Shown in pieces: positions 33,492 through 46,249 of a stretch of 64,000 nt of DNA. The notes under the pieces are model-generated. The model was not told where the DNA came from. It did no database searches and saw nothing but the letters and a program-made list of their open reading frames with translations. The number at the start of each line of letters is the position of its first letter. Positions within the stretch are counted from its first letter, which is position 1. Position numbers and translations under genes: made by a program. The stretch spans positions 78,923 through 142,922 of the forward strand of contig NZ_JACYMO010000007.1 in NCBI RefSeq assembly GCF_014838825.1. Reading direction: 5' to 3'. This DNA is from Erwinia persicina (lineage in GTDB: Bacteria; Pseudomonadota; Gammaproteobacteria; Enterobacterales; Enterobacteriaceae).

Positions 33492-34108
33492 AATTATTTC
33501 TCTTCTTTATTTGCGTTTCGACAGTATAAACAGGTGACGTATCTTGGTCCTTCAACCTTAAACAGAAACGCAATGAGCAACTCAGAAGATCCGCAACAAA
33601 TGTTAAATTTGATTTATATCATTTAATCGTCAATAAGCCAGTGAAGAGGAAAACACCTTTTGGCGATTCAATTACTGCAATTTTCTGATGTCTTTTTTAC
33701 TGACCACGCCCCCAATAAAAAACAAAAAATCAATATTTTCAATTAATTATAAATAAAACAATGAAATCTCAGCAGGCAACCTTACTCTGACGGGAGAGAG
33801 TGATGGGATACTTCCCCCGATTGTTCGGCGCTTAATCCAGCCCGTTCCTGGTGACAAGGCCGATTCAGAAAGGGATGACAAAAAAGCCTAAAAAATAAAC
33901 AAAAATCACCTTTCAGTTCGGTGTTTTGGTTCTTATTGTTCCACAAAGCGTTTTGACACCCTTTCCCGCCGCACTTTGCTCAAAATGTTAAAAAACGGCA
34001 TCCTGAACCGCAGCAACTGAATTTAAAAAAAGCATCACAGCCTTTAAGATTACGTTAAGAACTTTCCTGTAATTTACCCAGACACGAATTTTACAAGGAA
34101 ATGAAATC
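33492..34108. other. AT-rich intergenic region, 617 bp
   Basis: No gene supported on either strand. The part before 34109 should hold the promoter of the YgiW-like gene (leader with ACAAGGAAATGAAATC, RBS AAGGAAA). A middle segment rich in A/T runs (33690-33760) might include a terminator-like or regulatory RNA element, but I cannot define one. Confidence 0.4.
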
Positions 34109-34492
34109 ATGAAAAAAGCAATTTTAATTACCCTATTGGCTGGCCTTTCATTCGGCGTTGCCGCACAGCAGCAAGGTTTCATTACTCCTGAAGGACAGGG
34201 CTATTCTCAGGGCGGTTTTAAAGGCCCTACACCGGGTTTATCTTCCGTTGCAGAGGCTAAAACGTTACGTGATGATGCCTGGGTAGTTCTTGAAGGTAAT
34301 ATCATCAGGCAGGTGGGCCATGAACTTTATGAGTTCAGTGACAGCACCGGCACCATTAATGTGGATATCGATGATAAGCGCTGGCAGGGTCAGGCCGCCT
34401 CACCGGGAAGCAAGATCCGAATTGAGGGTGAAATCGATAAAGACTGGAACAGCGTTGAGATTGATGTAAAAAATCTTCGCGTCCTGAAGTAA
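34109..34492 (+). CDS. YgiW/YdeI-type periplasmic OB-fold stress protein
   Basis: 127 residues. Signal peptide MKKAILITLLAGLSFGVAAQQQ, then the BOF (bacterial OB-fold) domain: GFKGPTPGLSSVAEAKTLRDDAWVVLEGNIIRQVGHELYEFSDSTGTINVDIDDKRWQGQAASPGSKIRIEGEIDKDWNSVEIDVKNLRVL. E. coli YgiW and Salmonella VisP help survival under peroxide, cadmium and acid stress. The family is periplasmic. Single gene with its own promoter. Confidence 0.92.
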   Translation: MKKAILITLLAGLSFGVAAQQQGFITPEGQGYSQGGFKGPTPGLSSVAEAKTLRDDAWVVLEGNIIRQVGHELYEFSDSTGTINVDIDDKRWQGQAASPGSKIRIEGEIDKDWNSVEIDVKNLRVLK

Positions 34493-34882
34493 CCTGCCAC
34501 ACAACGACTTACCCCGGCAGCGGTCAGGAGACGGTAAAACATTCTTTTACCCGAGGCCGCTGGTATGGATGACGCGTCATGCTGTCCTGCCCTTGATTTT
34601 CGCCTGTCGAACGGTCCTGATATTGCGCTATGACTCACGACAATCACCGGGTTCTTATACGCAAAAAAGGGTCTTAATACGCAGGATTTACTGAGCCATA
34701 AAAATCAGCAGCAGACCGATAAAGACCCTGATGACAGGAGTTAAGATGGGACGGTTGTAGCGGGATAAATTTAGTGGTTTCTTTATACAGCTTTGGGGAA
34801 GGGGATTGGGGATATTTTGGGGATGACTTTCTGTGGTGAAGAAATGAGGGCGGGAGCACCAGGCTCCCGCCGGCAAACACAC
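34493..34882. other. Intergenic region between ygiW-like and icd
   Basis: No gene supported. Next to icd is a perfect stem GGCGGGAGC/GCTCCCGCC (34849-34871) that probably terminates icd. At 34796-34825 are repeated GGGGA/TTGGGGAT words (GGGGAAGGGGATTGGGGATA then TTTTGGGGATGA). A minus-strand open stretch ending PVIRVFIGLLLIFMAQ at 34690-34740 has no convincing start. Confidence 0.45.
34849..34871 (-). terminator. Hairpin after icd
   Basis: Nine-base perfect stem, five-base loop, 12 bases beyond the icd stop; T-rich (CTCATTTCTT) sequence follows on the minus strand. Confidence 0.65.
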
Positions 34883-36133
34883 TTACATGTGTTTGATCAT
34901 CGCGTCGCCGAACTCTGAAGCTTTCAGCAACTTAGCGCCGTCCATCTGACGTTCAAAGTCATAGGTCACGGTTTTGGCAGCAATCGCGCCTTCCATGCCT
35001 TTAACAATCAGGTCAGCGGCTTCGAACCATTCCATATGACGCAGCATCATTTCAGCTGACAGGATGATGGAACCTGGGTTCACTTTATCCTGACCGGCAT
35101 ACTTAGGTGCTGTACCGTGGGTGGCTTCAAACAGGGCACATTCGTCACCGATGTTCGCACCCGGCGCAATACCGATACCGCCAACCTGCGCCGCCAGGGC
35201 GTCAGAAATGTAGTCACCGTTCAGGTTCATACAGGCGATCACGTCATACTCGGCCGGACGCAGCAGGATCTGCTGCAGGAACGCATCGGCGATCACGTCT
35301 TTAATGACGATCTCTTTGCCGGTGTTCGGGTTCTTCACCTTCATCCACGGGCCGCCATCAATCAGCTCGCCGCCGAACTCTTCTTTCGCCAGCTGGTAAC
35401 CCCAGTCTTTGAAAGCGCCTTCGGTGAACTTCATGATGTTGCCTTTGTGAACCAGCGTCACAGAATCACGGTCATTGGTGATCGCATATTCGATGGCGGC
35501 ACGCACCAGGCGTTGGGTGCCCGCTTCTGAGCATGGCTTAACGCCGATGCCGCACTGTTCAGGGAAGCGAATTTTCTTCACGCCCATCTCATCACGCAGG
35601 AACTTGATGACTTTATCTGCTTCCGGCGTACCCGCTTTCCATTCGATACCGGCATAGATATCTTCGGAGTTTTCACGGAAAATCACCATATCGGTGTCTT
35701 CCGGGCGTTTCACCGGGCTTGGAGTGCCGGTGTAGTAACGGACAGGACGCAGGCAGATGTACAAATCAAGCTGCTGACGCAGGGCAACGTTCAGGGAACG
35801 AATACCGCCGCCGACCGGGGTGGTCAGTGGGCCTTTGATGGCTACGCGATATTCTTTAATCAGGTCGAGGGTTTCTTCTGGCAGCCAGACATCCTGGCCG
35901 TAAAGCTCTACCGATTTCTCACCGGTGTAAATTTCCATCCAGGAAATTTTACGCTCACCGTTGTAAGCTTTCTGCACAGCGGCATCAACTACTTTGATCA
36001 TCACTGGAGACACGTCAACGCCAATACCATCACCTTCGATAAACGGGATGATCGGATTGTTAGGTACGTTGAGTTTTCCCTGATCCAGGGTGATTTTCTG
36101 ACCTTCCGCCGGAACAACTACTTTGCTTTCCAT
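34883..36133 (-). CDS. icd: Isocitrate dehydrogenase (NADP+)
   Basis: 416 residues, same as E. coli, from ATG 36133 preceded by AGGAGAGG; the open frame upstream is untranslated leader overlapping rluE. Oxidative decarboxylation of isocitrate in the TCA cycle. Regulatory Ser113 in [13 protein letters not shown] (phosphorylated by AceK), [27 protein letters not shown] and the NADP-site [30 protein letters not shown] are intact. The 3' end, a common prophage attachment site in enterobacteria, appears undisturbed. Divergent from rluE. Confidence 0.98.
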   Translation of the reverse strand: MESKVVVPAEGQKITLDQGKLNVPNNPIIPFIEGDGIGVDVSPVMIKVVDAAVQKAYNGERKISWMEIYTGEKSVELYGQDVWLPEETLDLIKEYRVAIKGPLTTPVGGGIRSLNVALRQQLDLYICLRPVRYYTGTPSPVKRPEDTDMVIFRENSEDIYAGIEWKAGTPEADKVIKFLRDEMGVKKIRFPEQCGIGVKPCSEAGTQRLVRAAIEYAITNDRDSVTLVHKGNIMKFTEGAFKDWGYQLAKEEFGGELIDGGPWMKVKNPNTGKEIVIKDVIADAFLQQILLRPAEYDVIACMNLNGDYISDALAAQVGGIGIAPGANIGDECALFEATHGTAPKYAGQDKVNPGSIILSAEMMLRHMEWFEAADLIVKGMEGAIAAKTVTYDFERQMDGAKLLKASEFGDAMIKHM

Positions 36134-36266
36134 TAACCTCTCCTTCGAGCGCTTTTTTTTGTTAATGACTTGTAAGATGCGCGTCAATACTACTTGAATA
36201 TTGACTCCGCGCCAATCATCTCCGGATTGCGGTATAATGCGCTCATTGTTATCAAGTGCAAAGACC

Positions 36267-36893
36267 ATGCGAAAATCTTCCCTGACGAATCATCATCCTG
36301 GGCGTTCCACCGCCCGCCGTGCGGCCAAACCGGCTGCCAGAGGCCCGCGTTGCGTGGTGCTGTTTAATAAGCCCTTCGATGTGCTGCCCCAGTTCAGCGA
36401 TGAGGCAGGCCGGCGTACGCTGAAAGATTATGTGCCCCAGCCGGGAATTTACGCCGCCGGCCGGCTAGACCGCGACAGCGAAGGGCTGATGGTGCTGACC
36501 AATGACGGCGCACTGCAGGCTAAACTGACCCAGCCGGGCAAACGTACCGGGAAAATTTACTATGTGCAGGTGGAGGGTGAGCCGCAGGAAACCGACCTGC
36601 AGCCCCTGCGAACGGGCGTCGAACTGAAAGACGGACCCACCCTGCCCGCCGGGGTCGAAAAGGTGGCCGCGCCTGACTGGCTGTGGGAACGCCAGCCACC
36701 GATCCGCGAACGTAAAGCGATCCCAACCTGCTGGCTGAAAATCACCCTGTACGAAGGACGCAACCGTCAGGTGCGGCGAATGACGGCACACATTGGTTTT
36801 CCTACCCTGCGGTTGATCCGTTTTTCTATGGGTAGGTTACAGTTACAGGGTCTGGCGCCCGGCGAATGGCGCGATATCAGTCACGAAATCTGA
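36267..36893 (+). CDS. rluE: 23S rRNA pseudouridine(2457) synthase
   Basis: 208 residues from ATG 36267; upstream codons overlap the icd leader. RsuA-family enzyme: [28 protein letters not shown], catalytic Asp in [19 protein letters not shown], and [25 protein letters not shown]. The Arg/Lys-rich N-terminal tail ([17 protein letters not shown]) fits RNA binding. Keeps the E. coli icd/rluE divergence and is followed by nudJ after 47 bases. Confidence 0.95.
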   Translation: MRKSSLTNHHPGRSTARRAAKPAARGPRCVVLFNKPFDVLPQFSDEAGRRTLKDYVPQPGIYAAGRLDRDSEGLMVLTNDGALQAKLTQPGKRTGKIYYVQVEGEPQETDLQPLRTGVELKDGPTLPAGVEKVAAPDWLWERQPPIRERKAIPTCWLKITLYEGRNRQVRRMTAHIGFPTLRLIRFSMGRLQLQGLAPGEWRDISHEI

Positions 36894-36940
36894 CATTCAG
36901 TGCGCGGTAACCTGCGCACATTAACCCTATGGAGCACACT

Positions 36941-37414
36941 ATGTTCAAACCGCACGTCACCGTCGCCACGGTGGTCCAGGCAGAAGGACAGTTTCTGGTT
37001 GTAGAAGAACGCGTGCGAGGCCGCACCACATGGAATCAACCGGCGGGGCATCTGGAAGCCGATGAAACTCTGCTCCAGGCGGCGGTACGGGAACTGTCGG
37101 AAGAAACCGGTATCGATGCGGTTCCTCAGGCTTTTTTACGCCTGCATCAGTGGATCGCCCCGGATAATACGCCGTTCCTGCGCTTCCTGTTCGCGCTGGA
37201 TCTGCCGGAAGCAGTGGAGACTTACCCGCAGGATCGCGATATTGACCGTTGCTGGTGGCTGCCACCGCAGGAGATTATCACCTCGAAAAAACTGCGTTCA
37301 CCGCTGGTTGCGGAAAGTCTGCAGATTTATCAGACCGGGCCACGTTACCCACTGGCAATCCTCAGCGCCTTCCAGTGGCCGTTTAGCGAGAGTGCGCAGA
37401 TCGTCGACGCATGA
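36941..37414 (+). CDS. nudJ: Nudix phosphatase NudJ
   Basis: 157 residues from ATG 36941, with GGAG at 36931-36934 as RBS; the ATG 12 bases earlier overlaps this site. Nudix box [23 protein letters not shown] (residues 36-58) is a perfect GX5EX7REUXEEXGU match. E. coli NudJ hydrolyses thiamine pyrophosphates and (d)NTP/NDPs. Same order as in E. coli between rluE and mnmA. Confidence 0.93.
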   Translation: MFKPHVTVATVVQAEGQFLVVEERVRGRTTWNQPAGHLEADETLLQAAVRELSEETGIDAVPQAFLRLHQWIAPDNTPFLRFLFALDLPEAVETYPQDRDIDRCWWLPPQEIITSKKLRSPLVAESLQIYQTGPRYPLAILSAFQWPFSESAQIVDA

Positions 37415-37474
37415 TAGAATGCGTCGCAATTTTATCAGAGTCGCCTTTAACGGCTCCTTAAAGTCGGACAAGCA

Positions 37475-38593
37475 ATGTTGAACAGTTCAAACAGCCAGAA
37501 AAAAGTGATCGTCGGGATGTCCGGCGGCGTTGACTCCTCCGTTTCAGCCTGGCTGCTTCAGCAGCAGGGTTATCAGGTTGAAGGCCTGTTTATGAAAAAC
37601 TGGGAGGAGGACGATGGTGAAGAGTATTGCACCGCCGCGGAAGATTTAGCCGATGCGCAGGCCGTCTGCGACAAACTGGGTATTTATCTGCATACGGTCA
37701 ACTTTGCTGCCGAATACTGGGATAATGTGTTTGAACATTTCCTGGCCGAATACAAAGCGGGCCGCACGCCCAACCCCGATATTCTCTGCAATAAAGAGAT
37801 CAAATTTAAAGCCTTTCTGGAATTTGCCGCCGAAGATCTGGGGGCGGACTATATCGCCACCGGTCACTACGTGCGTCGCCAGGATGTCGACGGCAAAAGC
37901 CGCCTGCTGCGCGGGCTGGACGGTAACAAAGACCAGAGCTACTTCCTCTACACCCTCGGGCACGAACAGATTGCTCAAAGCCTGTTCCCGGTGGGTGAAC
38001 TCGAAAAACCTGAAGTTCGCCGCATTGCAGAACAGCTTGAGCTGATCACCGCGAAGAAAAAAGATTCTACCGGTATCTGCTTTATCGGTGAGCGGAAGTT
38101 TACTGAATTTCTTGGCCGCTACCTGCCCGCCCAGCCGGGTCCGATAATCTCGGTGGACGGGGACCAGGTTGGCCAGCATCAGGGTCTGATGTACCACACG
38201 CTCGGCCAGCGCAAAGGGCTGGGTATCGGCGGCACCAAAGACGGTAATGAAGAACCCTGGTACGTGGTCGATAAAGACGTGGCCGGTAATATTCTGGTGG
38301 TCGCACAGGGCCATGAGCACCCCCATCTGATGTCGGTGGGCCTGATCGCCCAGCAACTGCACTGGGTGGATCGCGACACGCTGACCGCCCCGCTACGCTG
38401 CATGGTGAAAACCCGCTATCGTCAGGAAGATATCCCCTGCACCGTGACGCCGCTGGATGGGCAGCGCATTGACGTGCGTTTTGATCAGCCGGTGGCCGCC
38501 GTCACCCCTGGCCAGTCTGCGGTCTTTTATCTGGATGAAGTCTGCCTCGGCGGCGGCATCATCGAACAGCGCCTGCCGCTGGTTAACGCGTAA
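37475..38593 (+). CDS. mnmA: tRNA-uridine 2-sulfurtransferase MnmA
   Basis: 372 residues. PP-loop [18 protein letters not shown] (residues 11-28), catalytic Cys105 ([12 protein letters not shown]) and Cys202 ([12 protein letters not shown]). Catalyses 2-thiolation of wobble uridine in tRNA for Lys, Glu and Gln, taking sulfur through the Tus relay. In the canonical nudJ-mnmA-hflD-purB string. Confidence 0.97.
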   Translation: MLNSSNSQKKVIVGMSGGVDSSVSAWLLQQQGYQVEGLFMKNWEEDDGEEYCTAAEDLADAQAVCDKLGIYLHTVNFAAEYWDNVFEHFLAEYKAGRTPNPDILCNKEIKFKAFLEFAAEDLGADYIATGHYVRRQDVDGKSRLLRGLDGNKDQSYFLYTLGHEQIAQSLFPVGELEKPEVRRIAEQLELITAKKKDSTGICFIGERKFTEFLGRYLPAQPGPIISVDGDQVGQHQGLMYHTLGQRKGLGIGGTKDGNEEPWYVVDKDVAGNILVVAQGHEHPHLMSVGLIAQQLHWVDRDTLTAPLRCMVKTRYRQEDIPCTVTPLDGQRIDVRFDQPVAAVTPGQSAVFYLDEVCLGGGIIEQRLPLVNA

Positions 38594-38617
38594 TTCGGGC
38601 CGTATACAGGAGTAAAC

Positions 38618-40662
<2,045 letters not shown>

Positions 40663-40673
40663 CGCCCTGCCAG

Positions 40674-40694
40674 CGGGCCGACTCAGTCGGCCCG
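40674..40694. terminator. Palindrome after purB
   Basis: CGGGCCGACT-C-AGTCGGCCCG, perfect 10-base arms 11 bases past the purB stop. No T run, and it abuts the PhoP-box, so may be a hairpin limiting read-through into phoP. Confidence 0.55.
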
Positions 40695-40739
40695 TGTTAA
40701 CCTGCTGTTTACCTCTTCTCCTCTATACTTATCGCCAGT
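40695..40739 (+). promoter_or_regulatory. PhoP-box-like autoregulated promoter of phoPQ
   Basis: TGTTAA-CCTGC-TGTTTA (40695-40711) matches the PhoP direct repeat TGTTTA-N5-TGTTTA except at one base. A TATACT -10 candidate is at 40734-40739. The gap of 22 bases is about one helical turn longer than the roughly 12 bases usual in class I PhoP promoters. Confidence 0.6.
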
Positions 40740-40844
40740 TTATGCCCTGATCAACGGGAGCAACCGCTTACACAGTTGCACCCTGACGCATTCCAGGGCT
40801 ATGTTGATGTCTCTGGCAGTTTGATCTTATTTAAGGATTCGGTT

Positions 40845-41513
40845 ATGCGTGTGTTAGTTGTGGAAGATAACCCACTGCTGCGTCATCATCTGGCGGTGCA
40901 GCTGCGGGAGATGGGGCATCAGGTGGATGCTGCCGAAGACGCCAAAGAAGCCGACTATTTTCTGAATGAGCATACGCCGGATATTACGCTGGTCGACCTC
41001 GGTCTTCCTGATGAAGACGGTATGACGCTGATCCGCCGCTGGCGCGGGCAGGAAGTCCGCCAGCCGATTCTGGTGCTGACCGCGCGTGATGGCTGGCAGG
41101 CAAAGGTTGAAGCGCTGGAAGCCGGTGCCGATGATTATGTCACCAAGCCCTTTCATATAGAAGAAGTGGTGGCCCGGATGCAGGCGCTGATGCGCCGCAA
41201 CAGCGGGCTGGCCTCGCAGATCATCACCCTGCACCCTTTCCAGATCGACCTGTCGCGCCGCGAGCTGACCATCAATGAACAGCAGATCAAACTGACGGCG
41301 TTTGAGTACACCATTATTGAAACATTAATCCGCAACGCCGGGAAAGTGGTCAGCAAAGACTCACTGATGCTGCAACTTTACCCCGATGCGGAGCTGCGCG
41401 AGAGCCACACCATAGATGTACTGATGGGCCGTTTACGCAAAAAAATCCTCGCCGAGTATGCGCAGGAAGTGATCACCACGGTACGCGGTCAGGGCTACCG
41501 CTTCGATATTTGA
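40845..41513 (+). CDS. phoP: Response regulator PhoP
   Basis: 222 residues from ATG 40845, with TTAAGGA upstream; a longer frame starts within the promoter. OmpR/PhoB class: receiver with acidic pocket (VVEDNP) and phosphorylatable Asp51 ([14 protein letters not shown]), C-terminal winged helix with [31 protein letters not shown] and [15 protein letters not shown] recognition region. Controls Mg2+, acid and antimicrobial peptide responses with PhoQ. Stop lies three bases from the phoQ ATG. Confidence 0.97.
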   Translation: MRVLVVEDNPLLRHHLAVQLREMGHQVDAAEDAKEADYFLNEHTPDITLVDLGLPDEDGMTLIRRWRGQEVRQPILVLTARDGWQAKVEALEAGADDYVTKPFHIEEVVARMQALMRRNSGLASQIITLHPFQIDLSRRELTINEQQIKLTAFEYTIIETLIRNAGKVVSKDSLMLQLYPDAELRESHTIDVLMGRLRKKILAEYAQEVITTVRGQGYRFDI

Positions 41514-41515
41514 GC

Positions 41516-42976
41516 ATGATTAACTGGCGTCGGAGAAAGCCGCTTTCGCTGCGGATACGGTTCTTACTGGCCACCGCAGCGGTGGTACTCACCATGTCGC
41601 TCTCCTACGGAATGGTGGCCGTGATCGGCTACGTGGTGAGCTTTGATAAAAATACCTACCGCGTGCTGCGCAGCGAAAGTAATCTGTTTTTCACCCTTTC
41701 CCAGTGGAAGGACGGCAAGCTGAGTATCGTCCAGCCTGAACGCATGACGCTGAACTTTCCGGCTCTGGTGTTTATCTATGACGATAACGGCAAGCTGCTG
41801 TGGCAGCAGCGGGACGTGCCGGATATTCGCAGCAAGATCCGCCGTGAGTGGTTAAGCAAGTCTGATTTTTATGAAATCGACACCAATAATCACACCAGTC
41901 GTGAAGTGCTCGGTAATGACCGCGTGGCGCAGAACAAGCTCACCGCCTATGACGATGACGGCAACGACACCTTTACCCACTCGGTGGCCGTGAACCGCTA
42001 TGAGGCAACGTCCACGCTGCCTGCCCTGACCATCGTGGTGGTCGACTCTATTCCCCAGGAGCTACAGCACTCAGACGTGGTGTGGTCGTGGTTCAGCTAT
42101 GTGCTGCTGGCGAACCTGCTGCTGATTATTCCACTGCTGTGGCTGGCGGCACACTGGAGCCTGCGCCCGATTGGCGCACTTGCCGCCCAGGTGCGTGAAC
42201 TGGAAGCCGGAACCCGCGAAACCCTCAATCCAGCCCCGCCGCAGGAGCTGAAGGGGCTGGTACGTAACCTGAATCTGCTGCTGGATAATGAACGGCAGCG
42301 CTATACCCGCTACCGCACCACGCTGAGTGATCTGACCCACAGCCTGAAAACCCCGCTGGCTGTATTGCAGACCACCCTGCGGTCGCTGCGCGGCGGGCGT
42401 AACCTGTCTATCGAGCAGGCCGAGCCCATTATGCTGGAGCAGATCAGCCGTATCTCGCAGCAGATTGGCTACTACCTGCACCGGGCCAGCATGCAGGCCG
42501 ATCATCACGCATTGAAGCGGGATGTGCATTCGGTACCGGCCCTGCTCGACGGGCTGTGCTCGGCGCTGAATAAAGTCTACCAGCGCAAGGGCGTGGTGCT
42601 GACGCTGGATATCTCACCAGAGGTAATCTTCGTCGGTGAGCAAAACGATTTTATGGAAGTGATGGGCAACGTGCTGGATAACGCCTGTAAGTACTGCCTG
42701 GAATTTGTTGAGATCAGCGTCCAGCAGACGGAAAAAACGCTGCTGCTGATCGTTGAGGACGACGGTCCCGGCATCCCGGAAAACAAGCGCGATCTGATCT
42801 TTATCCGCGGGCAGCGCGCCGATACCCTGCGTCCAGGCCAGGGCCTGGGCCTGTCGCTGGCCCGCGATATTATGGAGCAGTATGCTGGCGATATTCATGC
42901 CAGTACCAGTCAGCTGGGCGGGGCCCGCATGGCGGTAGAGTTTCAGCGCCAGGAGATCCTGCACAAACACGAGTAA
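41516..42976 (+). CDS. phoQ: Sensor kinase PhoQ
   Basis: 486 residues from ATG 41516, as in E. coli; a TTG two codons earlier overlaps the phoP stop. TM1 about 15-40, periplasmic PDC-like sensor about 45-190 with an acidic cluster YDDDGND at 145-151 for divalent-cation sensing, TM2 about 192-214, HAMP, phospho-acceptor His275 ([18 protein letters not shown]), and the ATPase N, G1 and G2 boxes ([28 protein letters not shown]). Phosphorylates PhoP when Mg2+ is low or in the presence of cationic peptides or acid. Confidence 0.97.
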   Translation: MINWRRRKPLSLRIRFLLATAAVVLTMSLSYGMVAVIGYVVSFDKNTYRVLRSESNLFFTLSQWKDGKLSIVQPERMTLNFPALVFIYDDNGKLLWQQRDVPDIRSKIRREWLSKSDFYEIDTNNHTSREVLGNDRVAQNKLTAYDDDGNDTFTHSVAVNRYEATSTLPALTIVVVDSIPQELQHSDVVWSWFSYVLLANLLLIIPLLWLAAHWSLRPIGALAAQVRELEAGTRETLNPAPPQELKGLVRNLNLLLDNERQRYTRYRTTLSDLTHSLKTPLAVLQTTLRSLRGGRNLSIEQAEPIMLEQISRISQQIGYYLHRASMQADHHALKRDVHSVPALLDGLCSALNKVYQRKGVVLTLDISPEVIFVGEQNDFMEVMGNVLDNACKYCLEFVEISVQQTEKTLLLIVEDDGPGIPENKRDLIFIRGQRADTLRPGQGLGLSLARDIMEQYAGDIHASTSQLGGARMAVEFQRQEILHKHE

Positions 42977-43066
42977 TCGTCATACCACGACTTTTACCGG
43001 CAGTGGTACACACCCACTGCCGTGCGCTGTTATAATCTACTCACTTTCGCGTTTCAGGAAAACATC

Positions 43067-44194
43067 ATGGATTATCAGCTCGATCTCAACTGGCCCGACT
43101 TTATACAGCGCTACTGGCAGAAACGCCCGGTAGTGCTTAAGCGCGGTTTTAAAAACTTCGTTGACCCCATTTCTCCCGATGAACTGGCCGGTCTGGCCAT
43201 GGAGAACGAAGTTGACAGTCGCCTGGTCAGCCATCAGGACGGTCAGTGGCAGGTCAGCCACGGCCCGTTTGAGAGCTTTGATCATCTTGGTGAGAATAAC
43301 TGGTCACTGCTGGTTCAGGCGGTCGACCACTGGCATGAGCCCTCCGCAGCGCTGATGCACCCTTTCAGGATGATCCCTGACTGGCGCGTGGACGATCTGA
43401 TGATCTCCTTCTCCGTGCCCGGCGGCGGGGTTGGCCCGCACTTTGACCAGTATGACGTCTTCATTATTCAGGGCACCGGCCGTCGTCGCTGGCGCGTGGG
43501 GGAGAAAGCAGAGCTGAAGCAGCACTGTCCGCATCCCGATCTGCTTCAGGTCGAACCTTTTGAAGCCATTATTGATGAAGAGCTGGAACCGGGTGATATT
43601 CTTTATATTCCACCGGGGTTCCCTCACGAAGGCTACTCGCTGGAAAATGCCATTAACTATTCAGTTGGCTTCCGTGCGCCGAGCGGACGTGAGCTGATCA
43701 GCGGCTTTGCCGATTACGTGCTGGCGCGCGAACTGGGCAGCCGTCGCTTCAGCGATCCGGACGTCCAGCCCCGTGAGCACAACGCAGAGATCCTGCCTGC
43801 CGAGCTGGACGGTATCCGTGCCATGATGCTGGATGTGATTAACCAGCCAGCGCATTTCAACCAGTGGTTTGGCGAGTTTATCTCGCAGTCACGTCACGAG
43901 CTGGATGTGGCACCACCTGAACCGCCGTATCAGCCGGATGAGATTTACGATGCACTGCAGCAGGGCGATCGCCTGTCGCGCCTGGGCGGCTTGCGCGTGG
44001 TGTCCATTGGTGACGCGGTGTTTATCAATGGCGAACAGGTCAGCTCTCCGCATGGTGCGGCGCTGACCGCGCTGGCGAATGATTTAACCCTCGGTCACGA
44101 CCAGTTTGGCGACGCGCTGGACGATCCCTCCTTCCTCGCCCAGCTGGCGGCGCTGGTCAACAGCGGTTACTGGTACTTCGATAGCGAAGATTAA
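43067..44194 (+). CDS. roxA: Ribosomal protein uL16 arginine 3-hydroxylase
   Basis: 375 residues from ATG 43067. 2-oxoglutarate/Fe(II) oxygenase (E. coli YcfD/RoxA) that hydroxylates Arg81 of ribosomal protein uL16. Fe triad His125-x-Asp127 (GGVGPHFDQYDVF) and His187 (IPPGFPHEGYS) on the JmjC-type core. The C-terminal dimerisation and winged-helix parts are complete. Last gene of the purB-phoPQ side before the convergent pepT. Confidence 0.95.
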   Translation: MDYQLDLNWPDFIQRYWQKRPVVLKRGFKNFVDPISPDELAGLAMENEVDSRLVSHQDGQWQVSHGPFESFDHLGENNWSLLVQAVDHWHEPSAALMHPFRMIPDWRVDDLMISFSVPGGGVGPHFDQYDVFIIQGTGRRRWRVGEKAELKQHCPHPDLLQVEPFEAIIDEELEPGDILYIPPGFPHEGYSLENAINYSVGFRAPSGRELISGFADYVLARELGSRRFSDPDVQPREHNAEILPAELDGIRAMMLDVINQPAHFNQWFGEFISQSRHELDVAPPEPPYQPDEIYDALQQGDRLSRLGGLRVVSIGDAVFINGEQVSSPHGAALTALANDLTLGHDQFGDALDDPSFLAQLAALVNSGYWYFDSED

Positions 44195-44213
44195 TTCTGC
44201 CCGATAACGGTAC

Positions 44214-44240
44214 GGGGCGACCGGAATGACAGGTCGCCCC
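44214..44240. terminator. Hairpin between roxA and pepT
   Basis: GGGGCGACC/GGTCGCCCC nine-base stem with nine-base loop between two convergent genes. No long T run on either side. Confidence 0.6.
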
Positions 44241-44267
44241 TGCGGGAATACCGGCATCTTTGTTTCT

Positions 44268-45500
44268 TCAGGGTTTTGCCTGCTCCGCCGTTAAAACGGC
44301 AATCCGCGTGATCACCTTCACCGCCTGCTCCATATTATCCAGCGACGCAAACTCGTGCCGCCCGTGGTAGTTATATCCCCCGGTAAACAGGTTCGGACAG
44401 GGTAACCCCATAAATGACAGCTGCGCTCCATCTGTCCCTCCCCGAATAGGCTTCACCTTTGGCGTAATACCGCAGTCACGCATCGCCGCCAGCGCCAGCT
44501 CTATACTCTGCGGGCACGCTTCCACCTGCTCACGCATATTGTAATAGCTGTCTTCCACCACCACTTCCACGGAGGAAGGTGCTGCCAGGCTCTGCTCCAG
44601 CCGCGCGCCAGCCTCTATCAGAACTTGCTTACGCGACTCAAAACCGCTGCGCGTAAAATCGCGCACGATGTAGTGCAGTTCAGCACGATCCACGCTGCCT
44701 TTGATCCCGTGCAAGTGCCAGAAGCCTTCATAGCCCGAGGTTTTTTCCGGCACCTCATCTTCCGGGACTTCCCGGTGGAAACGCATCGCAGCATCCAGGG
44801 CATTAACCATCACCCCCTTCGCACTGCCGGGATGGACGTTATTCCCGGTGATTTTTACCGTCACCGAGGCGGCATTGAAGTTTTCATACTCAAATTCCCC
44901 CATCCCGCCGCCATCCAAGGTATAGGCCCAGTCAGCGCCGAAGGCCGCCACATCGAAATGCTGGATACCACGCCCAATCTCCTCATCGGGGGTGAAGGCC
45001 ACGCGCACCTCGCCGTGAGCCACCGTACCGGACGTGAGATGCGCCAGCGCCGTCATGATTTCCGCAATACCGGCTTTATCATCCGCGCCGAGCAGGGTTT
45101 TCCCGTCGGTGGTGATCAGCGTGTGTCCGATCAGCTCGTGCAGCACCGGAAACATCACCGGCGACAGGATCTCATCCCCCACGCCGAGGGCAATATCGCC
45201 CCCGCGATAGTTTTCAATCACCTGCGGGTTAACGTTCTTCGCCGTAAAATCCGGTGACGTATCCATATGGGAAATAAAGCCGATAACGGGCGCGGGCCAG
45301 CTGACGTTCGACGGCAGCGTGGCCATAACAATACCGCGCGCGCTGCAGCTGACGTCACTCAGCCCCATGGCGCGCAGCTCGTCACAAAGCCGCTGAGCCA
45401 GGCGTAGTTGCCCCTCGGTACTGGGGACATGACGAACGTTACCTTTAGATTGCGTATCGAAAGACACATAGTGTAAGAAGCGATCGAGTAAATTATTCAT
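44268..45500 (-). CDS. pepT: Peptidase T (tripeptide aminopeptidase)
   Basis: 410 residues (E. coli 408), M20 family. Zn ligands His79 ([12 protein letters not shown]) and Asp in [13 protein letters not shown], catalytic Glu in [14 protein letters not shown], and the dimerisation domain about 210-320. The C-terminal [34 protein letters not shown] includes the last His. Cytoplasmic, removes N-terminal residues from tripeptides. In E. coli pepT is also next to roxA/phoPQ. Confidence 0.97.
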   Translation of the reverse strand: MNNLLDRFLHYVSFDTQSKGNVRHVPSTEGQLRLAQRLCDELRAMGLSDVSCSARGIVMATLPSNVSWPAPVIGFISHMDTSPDFTAKNVNPQVIENYRGGDIALGVGDEILSPVMFPVLHELIGHTLITTDGKTLLGADDKAGIAEIMTALAHLTSGTVAHGEVRVAFTPDEEIGRGIQHFDVAAFGADWAYTLDGGGMGEFEYENFNAASVTVKITGNNVHPGSAKGVMVNALDAAMRFHREVPEDEVPEKTSGYEGFWHLHGIKGSVDRAELHYIVRDFTRSGFESRKQVLIEAGARLEQSLAAPSSVEVVVEDSYYNMREQVEACPQSIELALAAMRDCGITPKVKPIRGGTDGAQLSFMGLPCPNLFTGGYNYHGRHEFASLDNMEQAVKVITRIAVLTAEQAKP

Positions 45501-45589
45501 CTGTCTTCCCTTTGGATGCCAGCGCTTATTATGGATAGCGCCATCATGTTAAATATTGTTTCAGGTCAGTTTAGTACGCAGGCGCTGAA

Positions 45590-46144
45590 TTAACGTGGCG
45601 GATAATGGATGAGATCATGAAAACGCACCGGCACGCTTCCGGAATTACGATACGCATGAGGCCGATCAGCCTGAAAACGCAGCCCTTCGCCTGCGGCCAG
45701 CGACTGCCAGACGCCCTCCACCTGCACCTCAAGTACCCCGTTAATCACCACGACATGCTCAACCACCCCAGCCTCATGGGCGGCGGACTGGCTGCTGGCA
45801 CCGGCGGCAAGCTCAATCACCAGCATCTCAAAGCTGAGCGCAGGATCAAACGGAAACAGCGGTACCGCCTGCATGATCTTATCCGCCGGCGGGTAGCCAC
45901 ATCGTTGACGGCGCGGTGCCGCTTCGTCTGCGGCCTCTGGTGCGATAAAAACCGAGAACGGCAAATTAAAGCCCGTGGCGATTTTCCACAGCGTGGCAAT
46001 GGTCGGGCTGGATTCCCCGCGCTCAATTTGTCCCAGCATCGCTTTACTGACGCCCGTGGCCTGTGCAGCCCGGGTCAGGCTCCAGCCCCGTTCGCTGCGC
46101 CGGGCTCTGAGCATGTGCGCCAGATGGTGTTGTAAACTGTCCAC
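45590..46144 (-). CDS. sutR: XRE-cupin regulator SutR (YdcN)
   Basis: 184 residues. HTH about 9-65 (LRARRSERGWSLTRAAQATGVSKAMLGQIERGESSPTIATLWKIATGFNLPFSVF) and C-terminal cupin about 105-180 (GVVEHVVVINGVLEVQVEGVWQSLAAGEGLRFQADRPHAYRNSG). Closely resembles E. coli YdcN/SutR, reported to regulate sulfur-utilisation genes, and as in E. coli is divergent from the YdcO/BenE transporter. The perfect 14-base inverted repeat between them is the likely operator. Confidence 0.9.
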   Translation of the reverse strand: MDSLQHHLAHMLRARRSERGWSLTRAAQATGVSKAMLGQIERGESSPTIATLWKIATGFNLPFSVFIAPEAADEAAPRRQRCGYPPADKIMQAVPLFPFDPALSFEMLVIELAAGASSQSAAHEAGVVEHVVVINGVLEVQVEGVWQSLAAGEGLRFQADRPHAYRNSGSVPVRFHDLIHYPPR

Positions 46145-46187
46145 GTCGTTGTCTCCCTTTCGTCAGCGGAGAGTATAACCACTTGTA

Positions 46188-46224
46188 CGTTATAACGCAC
46201 AGTGATAGCTTGTGCGTTATAACG
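46188..46224. promoter_or_regulatory. Long perfect inverted repeat, candidate SutR operator
   Basis: CGTTATAACGCACA (46188-46201) and TGTGCGTTATAACG (46211-46224), 14-base arms with 9 bases between. Each arm includes the self-palindromic CGTTATAACG, giving four half-sites. Sits in the divergent sutR/ydcO gap. Confidence 0.75.
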
Positions 46225-46249
46225 GTCAACCTTACCACGGGATCTCGCT

